Shown here: positions 1 through 10,639 of the stretch, piece by piece | How positions within the stretch are numbered: position 1 is the first letter of the stretch | Layout of the letters: each line of letters opens with the position of its first letter | DNA from: Anastatus disparis | Taxonomy: Eukaryota; Arthropoda; Insecta; Hymenoptera; Eupelmidae | Assembly (NCBI GenBank): GCA_017163975.1 | Contig: JAFFSR010000249.1 | Location: forward strand, 7,311,501-7,375,500 | Reading direction: 5' to 3' | DNA length: 64,000 nucleotides | The notes under the pieces: model-generated | Told to the model about the DNA's origin: nothing | Database searches by the model: none | The model's input: only the letters and a program-made list of their open reading frames with translations | Made by a program: the position numbers and the translations under genes

Positions 1-126
1 GTTTTTCTAAGTTTTGTCATCCTTTACACAAATCTGGAAGACTTAGATATAAGAGACCAGACGGTAGAAGCTCTTCGAAAAGCTATGAAAAAGTACGTGA
101 GAAATACACCTGCAAAATACACGTGA
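1..126 (+). CDS. Possible 3' end of a coding region, unidentified
   Basis: Frame 1 is open from the window edge to a TGA at 124-126, giving 41 residues. The second half is charged and amphipathic (NLEDLDIRDQTVEALRKAMK), which looks more protein-like than most of this AT-rich window. No start is visible because the frame runs off the left edge. I do not recognise the family; it could be a terminal exon, a transposon fragment or chance. The next bases are a repetitive CACGTG-rich block. Confidence 0.2.
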   Translation, partial: VFLSFVILYTNLEDLDIRDQTVEALRKAMKKYVRNTPAKYT

Positions 127-232
127 AAAAAAACACGTGAAAAATATGCGTGAAAAAACACTCAAATTTTACATGTAAAAAACACGTGTATTTTACACGT
201 GTTTTTTTCACGTACCAAAACACGTGTTTTTT
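100..232. repeat. CACGTG-rich low-complexity block
   Basis: The palindrome CACGTG occurs at 120, 134, 183, 196 and 221, with near matches (TACGTG, GCGTG, CACGTA) between them, in A- or T-rich spacers. The left half is A-rich and the right half T-rich, so the block is roughly self-complementary. CACGTG is the core E-box bound by bHLH factors, but the even spacing also fits expansion of a short AACACGTG-like unit. Confidence 0.6.
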
Positions 233-435
233 TTAAATAGGGAGTTGACAGAACCATTGCTTTCAACATTTACATAATTTTATTCAATTATTTTTAATAA
301 AATTTAACATAAATTAATGATTCATAAAATTATTGTTGTAATTAATCAATTATGAATCAGAGTTATGTATACGGGCTCCATTAATAGTTATTTTAACAGT
401 AGCATCAAAGCCCAGATCAACTTCAGTATCTGCAA

Positions 436-745
436 CTTATCGAGGAGTTGATAAACTGAGAAACAAGGAAACTGTAACTTCTTCGCTTGCAAATAGTTGA
501 AGCAAGACATGCATCTCATTTCTTTCTATACAAATGCTTATTAATTAACTACTCAGTAAATAAATGGACTTGTTCCAGTATGCTTCTGTTTAAATATCCT
601 ATCTTGTATCCGCAAGGATATAAATTTTTACTGGATATAAATTTGACCCCTGAATTGTAAACTTTAAATTTCTTGACGAGTGTTTGTTATTCCAGTATTC
701 CAATATTTACATCTCCTCGATATAATCAATACAGCATCCATGGTT
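436..745 (+). repeat. Direct repeat, copy 1 (about 300 bp)
   Basis: This stretch matches 1200-1505 with scattered substitutions. Shared blocks include GAGGAGTTGATAAACTG, TTCTTCGCTTGCAAA and TTCTTGACGAGTGTTTGTTA. The two copies start about 764 bp apart in the same orientation. No transposon ends or gene are recognised; a segmental duplication or an unknown interspersed family are both possible. Confidence 0.75.
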
Positions 746-1199
746 CTGTTAATGGCAAATAAAGGAATTTTACTCTATTTCACTCTGTTGGTAAATTGCA
801 TCTGCTATCTAATCTTAACGGTTTCAACATTATTTATGATTCCAAAACATAATTTATTTTCGAATATTAATTTTTTAATTATTACAAATATTATACTTTT
901 AGATATAATTTAATTAAAAAAAAGACATGATCCATTAGTCATATGCTTTATAACTCTTGAGAATGTTTGATTAAATTTGTAATATTTGTGAATAATAATT
1001 GTATTAGATGAAATAATGTTAGTTTTCTATGAATACTTGTTTACGTAATCAAAGCTTTTTATGATTTCATAATTTTATTAACTCGTCGTCTCCAATCAAA
1101 TTTGAAATTAATTTCTTACTTATTGAATTTTTATTTTTATTTATTTATGGTGAATCCATAAAAGCTATTGGTATGAAATTCCATACTTACAATTAGAAA
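746..1199. other. AT-rich spacer between the two direct repeats
   Basis: No supported gene. A 77-codon frame spans the end of copy 1 and this spacer (680-913). Its product is hydrophobic and AT-driven, and I found no family signature. Confidence 0.4.
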
Positions 1200-1505
1200 T
1201 TAGTCGAGGAGTTGATAAACTGTGAAACAAGGAAACTGCAGCTTCTTCGCTTGCAAACAGTTGAAGCAAGACATGCACCTCATTTCTTTCTACAGGAATG
1301 CTTATTAATTAACTACTGAGTAAATGAATGGAATCGTTCCAGTCTGCTTTTGTTTAAATATCCTATCTTGCATCCGGAAGGATATAAATTTTTACTGGAT
1401 ACCAATTTGACTAAACAAGGAAGACTTTTAAACTTTAAATTTCTTGACGAGTGTTTGTTATTTAAAAATTTAACATTTCTTTAATACAACCAATACCGCA
1501 AACTT
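1200..1505 (+). repeat. Direct repeat, copy 2 (about 300 bp)
   Basis: Second copy of the 436-745 sequence. The similarity fades near AATACAACCAATACCGC, where copy 1 has ATAATCAATACAGC. Divergence is substantial, so the duplication is not very recent. Confidence 0.75.
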
Positions 1506-1916
1506 AAAATGTATTGAAAAATATTTTTTTAACATTATATATTTTAGGCACTTCATTTATATTTGATATAACTATAAATACTTTGAAAACTTCATAATAA
1601 CAAAATTTTTAAATTATTCTTTAAAGTATATAATTATATAAAAATGTTAACTTAGAACTACATTTTAATGTTTATAAATGACTTTGAAATAATAAAATAA
1701 AGCAAAATTTCTTATATCATAACTTTATTCAAAACCTTAAATAATAATACATAAAACTTTTATAATTTTAAATCTTATGAACTACTTTTATGAGATCACA
1801 ACAGGTGTATTTTGTGCGCTGCTTGCGCATGTGCAGTATGCAAACAAAGCTTGAAAAAATTTAAAATCAAAATTAAATAGATTTCTTAATCATTTCTAAA
1901 ATAAAGTCATCAAAAA
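1506..1916. other. AT-rich stretch without visible features
   Basis: Very AT-rich with short homopolymers. No coding frame, long repeat or RNA gene is apparent up to the transposase relic. Confidence 0.4.
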
Positions 1917-2390
1917 TCAATAATCAATGAATCCACCTTCATTATATATCACTTTCTGCAATCTTTGTGGGACAGAATCGCATAAATTATGAAAATATTC
2001 TGGATTATCAAATAAGGCAGTCGATGCTTCTTGAACGAGTTTCACGAGCTGCACACGATTTCGTGCCATTCCAGGTCTCCATCCTTTCACCATATATGAC
2101 CAGACATTCTCGATGATGTTGAGATCTGGTGAACGTGGCGGCCAGTCAAAGCTCTCAAGCTGAGGATGCGCTGCGTATCAATCACGCACTATATGTGCGG
2201 TATGTATAGGACTATTATCCTCCACTATATTAATTGGCACCTCATCTTTTGCGTATCGTTCTCGTAGACTTGGCAGAAGCTCATTTTCAAGAAGGTTCAC
2301 ATATACTTGAGCATTGAGTCTTCTGTCAATACGAAAAATACGACCGGGACCATCACCGTTCACCTACGCTCCGAAAAATGATCTAAGACA
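1917..2390 (-). pseudogene. Tc1/mariner-type transposase, C-terminal relic
   Basis: Read on the minus strand, one frame gives the last part of a Tc1/mariner DDE transposase. It holds a GPGRIFRIDRRLNAQVY-like segment, then VEDNSPIHTAHIV with the second catalytic Asp, then SPDLNIIENVW with the final Glu about 35 residues later. It ends FIDY and a stop at 1917-1919. Two in-frame stops interrupt it: TGA at 2178-2180 and TAG at 2364-2366, both where tryptophan is usual. The N-terminal DNA-binding half and first Asp are absent; homology stops near 2390, where AT-rich tandem repeats begin. It would have cut and joined transposon ends in the nucleus. No terminal repeats were found, so this is a dead fragment. 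Confidence 0.88.
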
Positions 2391-2392
2391 AC

Positions 2393-2700
2393 GAAAGTAA
2401 ATAACTATAAATAACTGTAAATCATCGTAAATAATTATAAATAACAATAAACTATTTACTTATCTAAAAATTTTGAAAATTGTAAATAATAGTTAATAAA
2501 AGTAATTAAGAGTAAGTAACTGTAAGTGTTTGTAAATAATAGTAAATAACTTTTAAAATCAGTTAGTAATCGTAAATAACTAAATAACTATAAATAATTG
2601 TAAATAATAATAAATAAGTGTAAATAACTTTTATTAATGTTTCAGTCTCAATACTTTTTATTAATTATTTACAGTTATTTAGAGATATTTACAGATATTT
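2393..2700. repeat. AT-rich minisatellite (TAAATAACTG-like unit)
   Basis: Imperfect iterations of roughly TGTAAATAACTA/TAAATAATTG fill this interval, switching to the complementary ATTTACAGTTATTTA form near 2660-2700. The array replaces the missing 5' part of the transposase relic and probably arose by slippage. Confidence 0.6.
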
Positions 2701-3430
2701 ACGAAAATTATTTCTATATGGGTATTTACTCATTTCATAACTCTGACTGTGCGAAAGACACCTAGCGCCACTTTTTTGTTGAAATTAAGACCTTCATTTT
2801 GCTTTACTTAGACCGTTTCTATGTGCTTTGAAACTGAAATTGTGATCAGAGGGAGTTGATAGTCAATCGCATGCTCACTATGTTTACAGATTTTATTCTA
2901 CGAATTTCCTATCGAATTCAAATGGCCATATCTCAGTATCAGAAGCACCTAGAAACTTTTATAAAAAAGGAAATTGAAGATCTTGAAGCCTACTTTAAAG
3001 TTATGTTGGTTGTTTGAATAAAAAAAATTATAAAGAGCTTTTAACCTCAAAATACACGGGAATAAACCCGTTTGAGTAAAATTTTTTCATTTCATTTAAA
3101 ATTCAAGAGCAACAATTCGGAAAAAAAATTTTTCTCTGCTCTTAAATCACCCCATAAGTCATTATTTTAACTTACGGCAATAGAAAAAGTATGAAAGAGG
3201 GTCTCAAAAAATTTTTTTCAGTCATAGCTGTATGTAGAAAAAAGAAAAATAAGAAAAAACAATAAAAAATATGGTTTTTTGCGATTCGGCAAGGTTAAAT
3301 CTCTATTCCAACAAGGTATTCCAGCTGCTTTTTCGATTTTCAGTATAAATACATCGATCTAAGGGTTGGGAGGGATGCTCAGTAAGTTTCGGGAAATAAC
3401 GACCTGTCTAATATATATATATATATATAC
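2701..3430. other. Intergenic, no supported gene
   Basis: Less AT-rich patches occur near 2820-2900 and 3280-3410, the latter ending in a short TA run at 3414-3428. The composition is suggestive of transposon non-coding ends, but I found no matching partner in the window. Confidence 0.3.
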
Positions 3431-3575
3431 ATACTTTTTTCAAATATATTTGAAATCAAAACTAAAAGTTACTTATTTATATTTTAAATTTTTAGATTTG
3501 AATTTCAAATATAAAAATTTAAAATATAAATAAGTAACTTTTAGTTTTTATTTCAAATATATTTGAAAAAAGTAT
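3431..3575. repeat. Long near-perfect palindrome (hairpin)
   Basis: The left arm begins ATACTTTTTTCAAATATATT and the right arm ends with its reverse complement at 3575. The middle around 3500 also pairs. The whole 145 bp could fold into one hairpin. It lies next to a TA run, as many foldback elements do; a MITE origin is possible but no target duplication is clear. Confidence 0.7.
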
Positions 3576-3769
3576 ATGTTTTTTACAATTCTTTTTCAAA
3601 ACTTGAAAAAAGTCAACAAAATGAATTAGTTAAAATAAACATTTATAACTATATATTCATTGTATTTAAATGTAACTTACTTCATACAGTGATTGGTGGC
3701 TTCTTTTATAAGTGTGTATATTTATATACGCTGACATAGATTACATAAGATATATTATATTTTAATTTA

Positions 3770-3860
3770 AACTAGCAAAAAATACCTCGCTCCTAACGTC
3801 GCTCGGTTGAATTTTCATATATTATATTATTATTTATAAATTACCCAATTTTAAAATAAA
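3770..3860 (+). repeat. Short dispersed repeat, copy 1
   Basis: Contains TAACGTCGCTCGGTTGAATT followed by a TTATATTATTAT tract; the same arrangement recurs at 8020-8098. The GC-rich core inside AT-rich DNA suggests the end of an old transposable element. Confidence 0.55.
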
Positions 3861-4424
3861 AAAGAATTGCCGCAACTTATGAATTTTGATATTGCAGTTT
3901 TGTACTAAATTAAATTTTCATATTTTTATAAAAAAGATTAATTAAAGTTACAGTTTGCATAAAAATTGTATAAATACAAACTATGTCATGATGAATTAAG
4001 AATTTGTTCTACTAAATTGCATTTGAATCAACGAAAAAATATGATAGGAATTCATTCTTTTTAATCACGTGTTTCAATCACGAACCATGAAATAATCGAA
4101 AACAGTATTTGACATTTACTAGAACTAACAACTGCACAGAGAAAGGAAAGTATTGTTTAAATAGGTTCCAAATCAAGTATATCTAATTTATGTACTAAGG
4201 TATTTGAAAAACGCTGCCAAGTACTTTGGCGGAATGCTTTCTCATAGAGCTCTTTGAGTTTCATTAAATTTTTTATATTTATTTAAATGTGATTTTAATA
4301 TAAAAAAATTGTCTAATATTTATTTATAAATTTATACTTTAAAAGAACGATGACAACGAAATTTCTAATCGTAACCACGCTAAGAAAGAAGATAAATAAA
4401 AAATAAAAATTTGTATGAAAATTT
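3861..4424. other. AT-rich stretch without gene
   Basis: No frame with a recognisable family and no clear repeat. It leads into the satellite block. Confidence 0.35.
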
Positions 4425-5135
4425 TCAAAATTCTCTTAAATTAAAACTGCACTGAGAAAATTAGTTTTCCAAAACTTGTTTTTTTCAGACAGTAGCAAAT
4501 AACTTGCATACAAATTTTGGAGCAAATCTATCGAATGGTTTCCGTGAAATAGAAAAATAATAAAATTAATAGTATACCAAAAAAATCAGTTTTTAAATGT
4601 TTTTATTATTTTAACAGTATCAAATAATTTCTATGTATATTTTTGAGCAAATTCTTAGAGTAGTTTACGTAAGATCCAAAAAAAAATGAAAAATTTAAAA
4701 TAAATTTTTTTCAAAATTTTCAAAATGCTTTAAAATTATAACTGCGCTAAGAAAATAAGTTTTCCAAAGCTTGTTTCATTAAGGCAATAACGAATAATTT
4801 GCATAATGATTTTAGAGCAGATCTAACGAATGGTTTTTGTGTACTATAAAAAAAAATGAAAAATAAACATTTTTTCAAAAATTTTCTAAATGCTCTAAAA
4901 TTAAAACTGCACTGAAGAAATGAGTTTTCCAAAGTTAATTTTCCTCAGACAATAGCGAATAACTTGCATACGAATTTTGGAGCAAATCTATCAAATGGTT
5001 TTCATAAAATAAAAGAAAAATGAAAAAAAAAATTTTTTCCAAATTTTCAAATTGTTCTAAAATTAAAAGTGCGCTAAGAAAATCAGTTAGTAAAAGTTTT
5101 TCTTCTTTTAGCAGTTGCAAATAATGTCCATACCG
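4425..5135 (+). repeat. Degenerate satellite, left block
   Basis: Four or five imperfect units of about 150-180 bp. Each holds AAATTAAAACTGCACTGA, a GTTTTCCAAA stretch, GCAAATAACTTGCATACAAA-like and GGAGCAAATCTATCGAATGG-like motifs. Units start near 4440, 4560, 4735, 4905 and 5060. The same units continue after the reverse-transcriptase fragment at 6700. Confidence 0.75.
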
Positions 5136-6700
5136 CCTGTCCGGACCTCAAGGGGACTTGAATGGATTCACTCCAGATGAGCTTAATGTGCATTTTGCAG
5201 GGGTGTCAGTCTCGCCACACGATGATACTGCGGAACGTAAAAGGATTCTTTCTGAGTGTAGTGAAAGTGGCTTTGCTTTTAAGCCAATTAATATTAATGA
5301 TGTAATCCTTGCGATTTCGCATTTTTCGTCACAGGCTTGTGGCGAGGATGGCATCCCGCAGAGTGTGATACTTAAAGCACTACCGGTTATTGGAGAGCAT
5401 CTTGTGACTCTGCTCAATTTCTCTTTTGCGCGGGGGGTCTTCCCTTGCCTTTGGAAGCGTGCACGCATTGTGCCTTTAAAGAAGTGCCTTGCACCTAAAA
5501 TGCCTAAAGATTTTAGGCCCACAGCAATATTATGTTTTCTTTCAAAGGTTCTCAAGAAGATTGCCCACGACCAACTGCAAGAGTATATTATGACACACTA
5601 AATACTTGACTCTTTGCAGACTGGCTTCAGAAAGCATCATTTTACGCAGACTGCCATACTTAAAACTACCAGATGACATAAGATCAGGTCTTGACAAGAA
5701 ACTTGCCACGATATTATTACTTCTATTTGACTTTAATAAGGCATTCGACACGATCTCCCCCTCCAAATTGCTTGCGAGGCTTAGATCGATAGGGTTTTCC
5801 AGGGCTGCACTTGAGTGGATTAGCTCCTATTTATCAGGTAGGAAGCAAATGGTTTCCACACATTTAAAAGAGGATTCGGATTGGCTAACAATCAATCTAG
5901 GAGTTCCACAGGGTTCAGTACTGGGGCCTCTGTTGTTTTGCCTTTACATTAATAACATCCGTGACACGCTCGACCCCTGTTTTGTTGAGCACATATTATA
6001 TGCTGATGACCTCCAAACCTATACTCAGGTCCCTCATGAACATATGAATGAAGGTATTCGTATTATGCAAAGGGCGGCCAGGGTGGTGTCGGGGTGGGCT
6101 GTCGATCCTTCTCTCACATTAAATGCAAGCAAAACTAAGGCGATCGTTTTTGGCAGTAGTTGATTTATTAATGACTTTTATGCTGGTGAGCCAAGAACGA
6201 TTGAGCTTGAGGGAGGTGTCGACATATCTTTCTCTGATACCGTTACGAGCCTTGGTGTTGTGCTTGATGCTAAGTTGTCATAGGAGCCGCACATTGATAT
6301 GGTGACTAAAGAATTTAATAGGATAATGTATGGCTTGCGGTTCTTTCGTCGGTACACCACTGAGGCCCTGCGTAAGCAGCTCGCAGCCGCCTTGCTGTTT
6401 CCGCACCTCGACTACTGCTCAGTAGTTCTGCTCGATGCTTCGCAGGGGTTGAGAAGACGATTACAAAGACTACAAAATTCATGTGAGAGATATGTATTAG
6501 GCGTAGGAATGGGTGATCATATCTCTCCTCATAGAGCTGCGCTTGGTTGGCTGCGTACTGATTCGAGGAGACAGTATTTTATGGCTGTACTTATGTACAA
6601 AATCGTGCGCATGATTACTCCCGAGTATCTAGTGAGTCTCTTCACTAGATATGAACCTAGGGTAGCCACTAGGGGAGAGATTAAGGATTTCGCGGTGCCC
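5136..6700 (+). pseudogene. Non-LTR retrotransposon reverse transcriptase fragment
   Basis: Encodes the RT domain and C-terminal region of a LINE, probably of the Jockey/CR1-like group. Visible landmarks are a KDFRPTAILCFLSKVLKKI block, LFDFNKAFDT with the first catalytic Asp, GVPQGSVLGPLLF, and LYADD with the catalytic pair at 5999-6010. A C-terminal RLQNSCERYVLG...LGWLRTDSRRQYF block is typical of this group. The frame is broken by TAA near 5599, a frameshift near 5673, TGA near 6161 and TAG near 6281. The endonuclease domain, ORF1 and the 3' tail are missing. It lies inside satellite units, so it either inserted there or was swept up by satellite expansion. G+C content is higher than in the flanks. 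Confidence 0.9.
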
Positions 6701-7250
6701 TTAGTAGTTTACCTAAGACCCAAAAAAAATGAAAAAAATTTTTTTTTTTAAATTTTCAAAATTCTCTTAAATTAAAACTGCGCTAAGAAAATAAGTTTTC
6801 CAAAGCTTGTTTTATTAACGCAATAACGAATAATTTGCATAATGATTTTAGAGCAAATCTAACGAATGGTTTTTGTGTAATATAAAAAAAATGAAAAATG
6901 AACATTTAAAAATTAAAACTAACTCTAAAATTAAAACTGCACTGAAGAAATGAGTTTTCCAAAGTTAATTTTCCTCAGACAATAGCGAATAACTGGCATA
7001 CAAATTTTGGAGCAAATCTATCGAATGGTTTACATAAAGTAAAAGAAAAATAAATAAAAAATTTTTTTTTCAAAATTTTAAAATTGCTCTAAAATTAAAA
7101 GTGCGCTAAGAAAATCAGTTAGTAAAAGTTTTTCTTCTTTTGGCAGTCGCAAATAATGTCCATACAAATTTCCAAGAAAATTCTTCGAGTAGTTTACGTA
7201 AAATACCAAAAAAAATGAAAAATCAAAATTTTTTTAAAATTCTTAAAATG
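6700..7250 (+). repeat. Degenerate satellite, right block
   Basis: Continues the 4425-5135 satellite: ACTGCGCTAAGAAAATAAGTTTTCC, AATAATTTGCATAATG and AGCAAATCTAACGAATGG recur here. The last protein-like residues of the LINE frame read into satellite sequence (GTAGTTTACCTAAGACC matches GTAGTTTACGTAAGATCC near 4660), which places the junction close to 6700. Confidence 0.75.
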
Positions 7251-8019
7251 GCTCTTTAAAAAAACTGAGCCAAGAAGATCAATTTTTAATAGCTCCCCCC
7301 CCCTCCCCTAGTTAGACAAATAAATAAATCGCATGCAAAATTTGAAGAAAATCCATCGAGTAGTTCTCGAGATATTTTTGGCGTACTGAAATCATACACA
7401 CTCACACACACATACATACAGACATTTTCTGGAAACCACTTTTTTCGACTCCCTGAGTCTAAATATGTACAAATTAATGAAGAAATAGAAAAAAATTTTT
7501 TGATCGATACAGTGCTCTCTCTATGAGAAAACAAAAAGAGTAACGATGTAATTTCAATTAGTACTATAGCTTGAATTTCAGCGACCAATGTTGGTACTAT
7601 TGTATTATGAAGTAAGAGCATAAATTTGCGATGCTTAGTGTCTTTTTTAGGTATTAAGACTGATATTTTACCTACTCGATTTAAGGGCAATATTTCGCAG
7701 AAAATGTGATTATTAATCTCTTTCCGTACGGCTTTTCCTGTTACTAAAATTAAAAATTATTAAATATAGAATTATTTTCATAAAATATGATACTTTAAAA
7801 TTACTAATAGTTAATATTCTAATTCGTGATATTTAAGGAATAAAACGATACATGTTTATCTTCCATATTCCGTTTTTAAATAGTTACTTTTGAGTTTCAA
7901 ATGAACTATTGGTAATTTAAAATTGATATATGTATATATATTATATGATTTACATAATATTTATCAACTTGAAAATTGTTTCACAATTTAATGGGTTTTA
8001 CGTTAATAGGTATTAATTA
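7251..8019. other. Possible transposon tail, no supported gene
   Basis: Holds a C-rich run at 7293-7310, a GAGTAGTTCTCGAGATATTT block near 7356 and a CACACA/CATACATACAGACA tract near 7400. Such a tract is a common 3' feature of insect repetitive elements. A 134-codon minus frame (7286-7690) crosses the simple repeats and shows no family signature. Confidence 0.35.
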
Positions 8020-8098
8020 TATTTAAGTTTTTCGCTGCTAACGTCGCTCGGTTAAATTTTCTTTTATTATATTATTATGTATAAATGACTAATTTTAA
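8020..8098 (+). repeat. Short dispersed repeat, copy 2
   Basis: Repeats CTAACGTCGCTCGGTTAAAT and the following TTATATTATTATGTATAAAT, as at 3770-3860. Together the copies bracket the satellite and LINE block, about 4.2 kb apart. Confidence 0.55.
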
Positions 8099-8856
8099 GC
8101 AAATAGGAATTAATTAATTTAAGTTTATTTTGAGTACTGAATAAGATTGAAAATAATTTGATGAAACATAATATAAAAATATATGTACACATGTGCTTAA
8201 AGTAAAAAAGCGTTTAATTTATTCCATCAAGTGACTATTTCTCATTCTACTTCCATAAGAAAAACAAAGATAGTACGATATTTGATATAAATAAACTGAA
8301 AACTGGGAACTGAGTAACAACTATAATTTGCAGACCTTGATATATGACCATGAATTAGAATTATGAAACTACTTTTTACGTGAAACATGCTTAAAAAAAA
8401 TTTCGTGTTTATTTCTAATAAAAATATCTCCACAAATGTATTTTATATATATGAAATACGAAATTTAAATTTAAAAAATTATAAGATTGAAATACACATT
8501 TTTGGTTAATTTCAAATTTGAATATTTCAGAATAATAAAATAACTATTTGCAATTACTTAACAATTCTTTTTGCATCTAATATAAAATTTTAATGAGATA
8601 CAAATATTACAAAGTGTATGTATCACAAGTAAGGTTTGCATATCATAAAAATTAGAATTTTTAGAAAATGTTTGACATCAATAAATTGATAATTTGAAAA
8701 ATTAAATATTTTTTTATTGATGACAAGCAAATATAGTTAAAATAATACTGTGAATGTCAATCAAATAACATTTTCATCAAAATAAATTTCAACGCTATAA
8801 TTATTAAAATAAACATTTTTATTTAACTACAATCGATTGTAATAATTATGTTTTTA

Positions 8857-8903
<47 letters not shown>

Positions 8904-9090
8904 GAAATAATAATTTAATTTGATAAACAGTTATATAAATATTTCATATGTATAATTCTATAACTAAATTTATTAAATTAAAATTTTATTCAGTTATCAT
9001 TCAGAGAATAAAGTATTTAAATTAGTTTTCATGAAAATATATTATATAAAAAGTTACTTATTAACAATTTTTTATAAATAACATACATTT
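8099..9090. other. AT-rich stretch with a TA microsatellite
   Basis: No supported gene. A (TA)n tract lies at about 8857-8899. Short hydrophobic frames here reflect base composition. Confidence 0.45.
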
Positions 9091-9279
9091 AACCTCAATT
9101 ACATTTTTATTTGTATACGTGTTTGTATTTAAATGAATTGTCATTTATAAAAAACTTGTTAACAATTAAACATATTAAAATTATATTAACCTTAATTACA
9201 TTTTCATTTGTACACGTGTTTGTATTCAAATGAATTGTCATTTATATTAAAATTGTTAACAATTAAATATATTAAAATT
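9091..9279 (+). repeat. Tandem duplication, 97-bp unit x2
   Basis: Units start at 9091 and 9188. Both contain TTACATTTTYATTTGTAYACG, GTGTTTGTATTYAAATGAATTG and GTTAACAATTAAAYATATTA, with few differences. Confidence 0.8.
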
Positions 9280-9684
9280 CATTTCATTAAAGCAATAATA
9301 TTTCTAATAAGAGAAACATATTAATTTTTAAAATATATTAAATTACCTCATTTAAAAAATTATCATTATATGATGTAAAAATATTTTTTTTAATATCGTT
9401 TGAACATAAATTTTATGAAATACAATTTTAAAAAATTATTTATGTGATATTAAATTTTTTTAACGGTCAATTATAAAGATAGGAAAATATATGAAATATG
9501 AATAAATTTTTCTGATTATGTCTATAATTATGAATTTATATTTATGAACTGTCTAGATAGAAATCAAATTTCCCTTAAAAGAGTAAACATTTCAAAAGAA
9601 AATTTACTTATTATTTGCGAAACACTTATTATAAATGCGGAAAAAAAATAATATTCTGTAATAGAACTCTAAAATTTGTATTAA

Positions 9685-10073
9685 GAGGTGGTTGAAACCA
9701 AATCGGTCACTTAGTTCAATGCTTACAATAAATTCTTATAATGATTTATTTATTTATTTGCACGGCAAAAATATAGTCATTTCCTCTAACGAATAATTTG
9801 AAACACTTTCAGTGACAAAAAATGTCATAAAGCGAAAAATGCCATCTGACAGTTGATGCAGCTGTTATTTACATGCAATAAATTTCAATTTAGCATTTTT
9901 CGCTTCATGACAATATTTTATATTTTTTTGTTGCTATAACCGTTTCAAATTATTCATTATGATTATGGTTAGAGGAAATGATTATATTTTTGCCGTGCAA
10001 ATGAATAAATAAATCATTATTAGCATTTATAGTAAGCACTGAACTAAGTCACCGATTTGGTTCCGATCGCCTC
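9685..10073. mobile_element. TTAA-flanked palindromic MITE (family 3)
   Basis: The left end (GAGGTGGTTGAAACCAAATC) and right end (the complement of GAGGCGATCGGAACCAAATC) are inverted copies, and complementarity continues almost to the centre near 9880. TTAA flanks both sides (9681-9684 and 10074-10077), the target-site duplication used by piggyBac-type transposases. At 389 bp with no coding frame it is non-autonomous. Confidence 0.8.
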
Positions 10074-10213
10074 TTAAATATGATCATTGAAAGTACAATT
10101 ATTTCATTATGTTGAATTTGCTGTCAAAGTTTGATTATGTTTCACTATAAGAAGATATAAAAATTAACTGTCATATTTAACTGTCTTTCCATTCTATTGC
10201 TGAATTTCCTTAG

Positions 10214-10511
10214 AGGAATGTATTAACTTGTAGTATGTACCATGATGATTATTTAGTTAAATTTTCAAATTATTCCAATCATTAGTTTTTAAGATATTTA
10301 AATTTTTTATTTCAAAAAGAAAAATTTCAGTAAATAATATTGGAACCCAAACTTCTCAATAACTAATGAATAGATTTATTTAAAAATTTTACTGAATAAT
10401 CTTCGTAATACATACTATATGTTAATGCATCTCTTTATTCAAAATTTTGAAATACAATGGAAATATAGTCAATATTTATAGGTGCAAGTGTACTGTCCAT
10501 TTTACATCTCC
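10214..10511. mobile_element. TTAA MITE (family 2), diverged copy
   Basis: Matches the element at 52502-52876: shared blocks include TAGTATGTACCATGATGATT, AACTAATGAATAGATTTATT and the end TCCATTTTACATCTCC next to TTAA (10512-10515). The left flank is TTAG at 10210-10213, a one-base decay of TTAA. The two halves are inverted copies. More diverged than the copy at 52.5 kb. Confidence 0.75.
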
Positions 10512-10639
10512 TTAAATAATTTATAATTTATTTATTATAAAATTCACATAATAATTAATAAAAACTATTAAAATGATAATCATATATTTAATATTATTTT
10601 AAACTATGATTAAAAAGTTTAAAAAATTATTATTAAGTG

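Noticed and set aside
680..913. 77-codon hydrophobic frame, considered as a chemoreceptor exon
   Set aside because: No conserved receptor motif or splice sites; it starts inside a duplicated repeat whose other copy does not keep the frame.
5148..5555. 135-codon minus frame
   Set aside because: It is the antisense shadow of the LINE reverse transcriptase.
7286..7690. 134-codon minus frame
   Set aside because: It crosses a C-run and a CACACA tract; neither sequence nor composition supports a gene.
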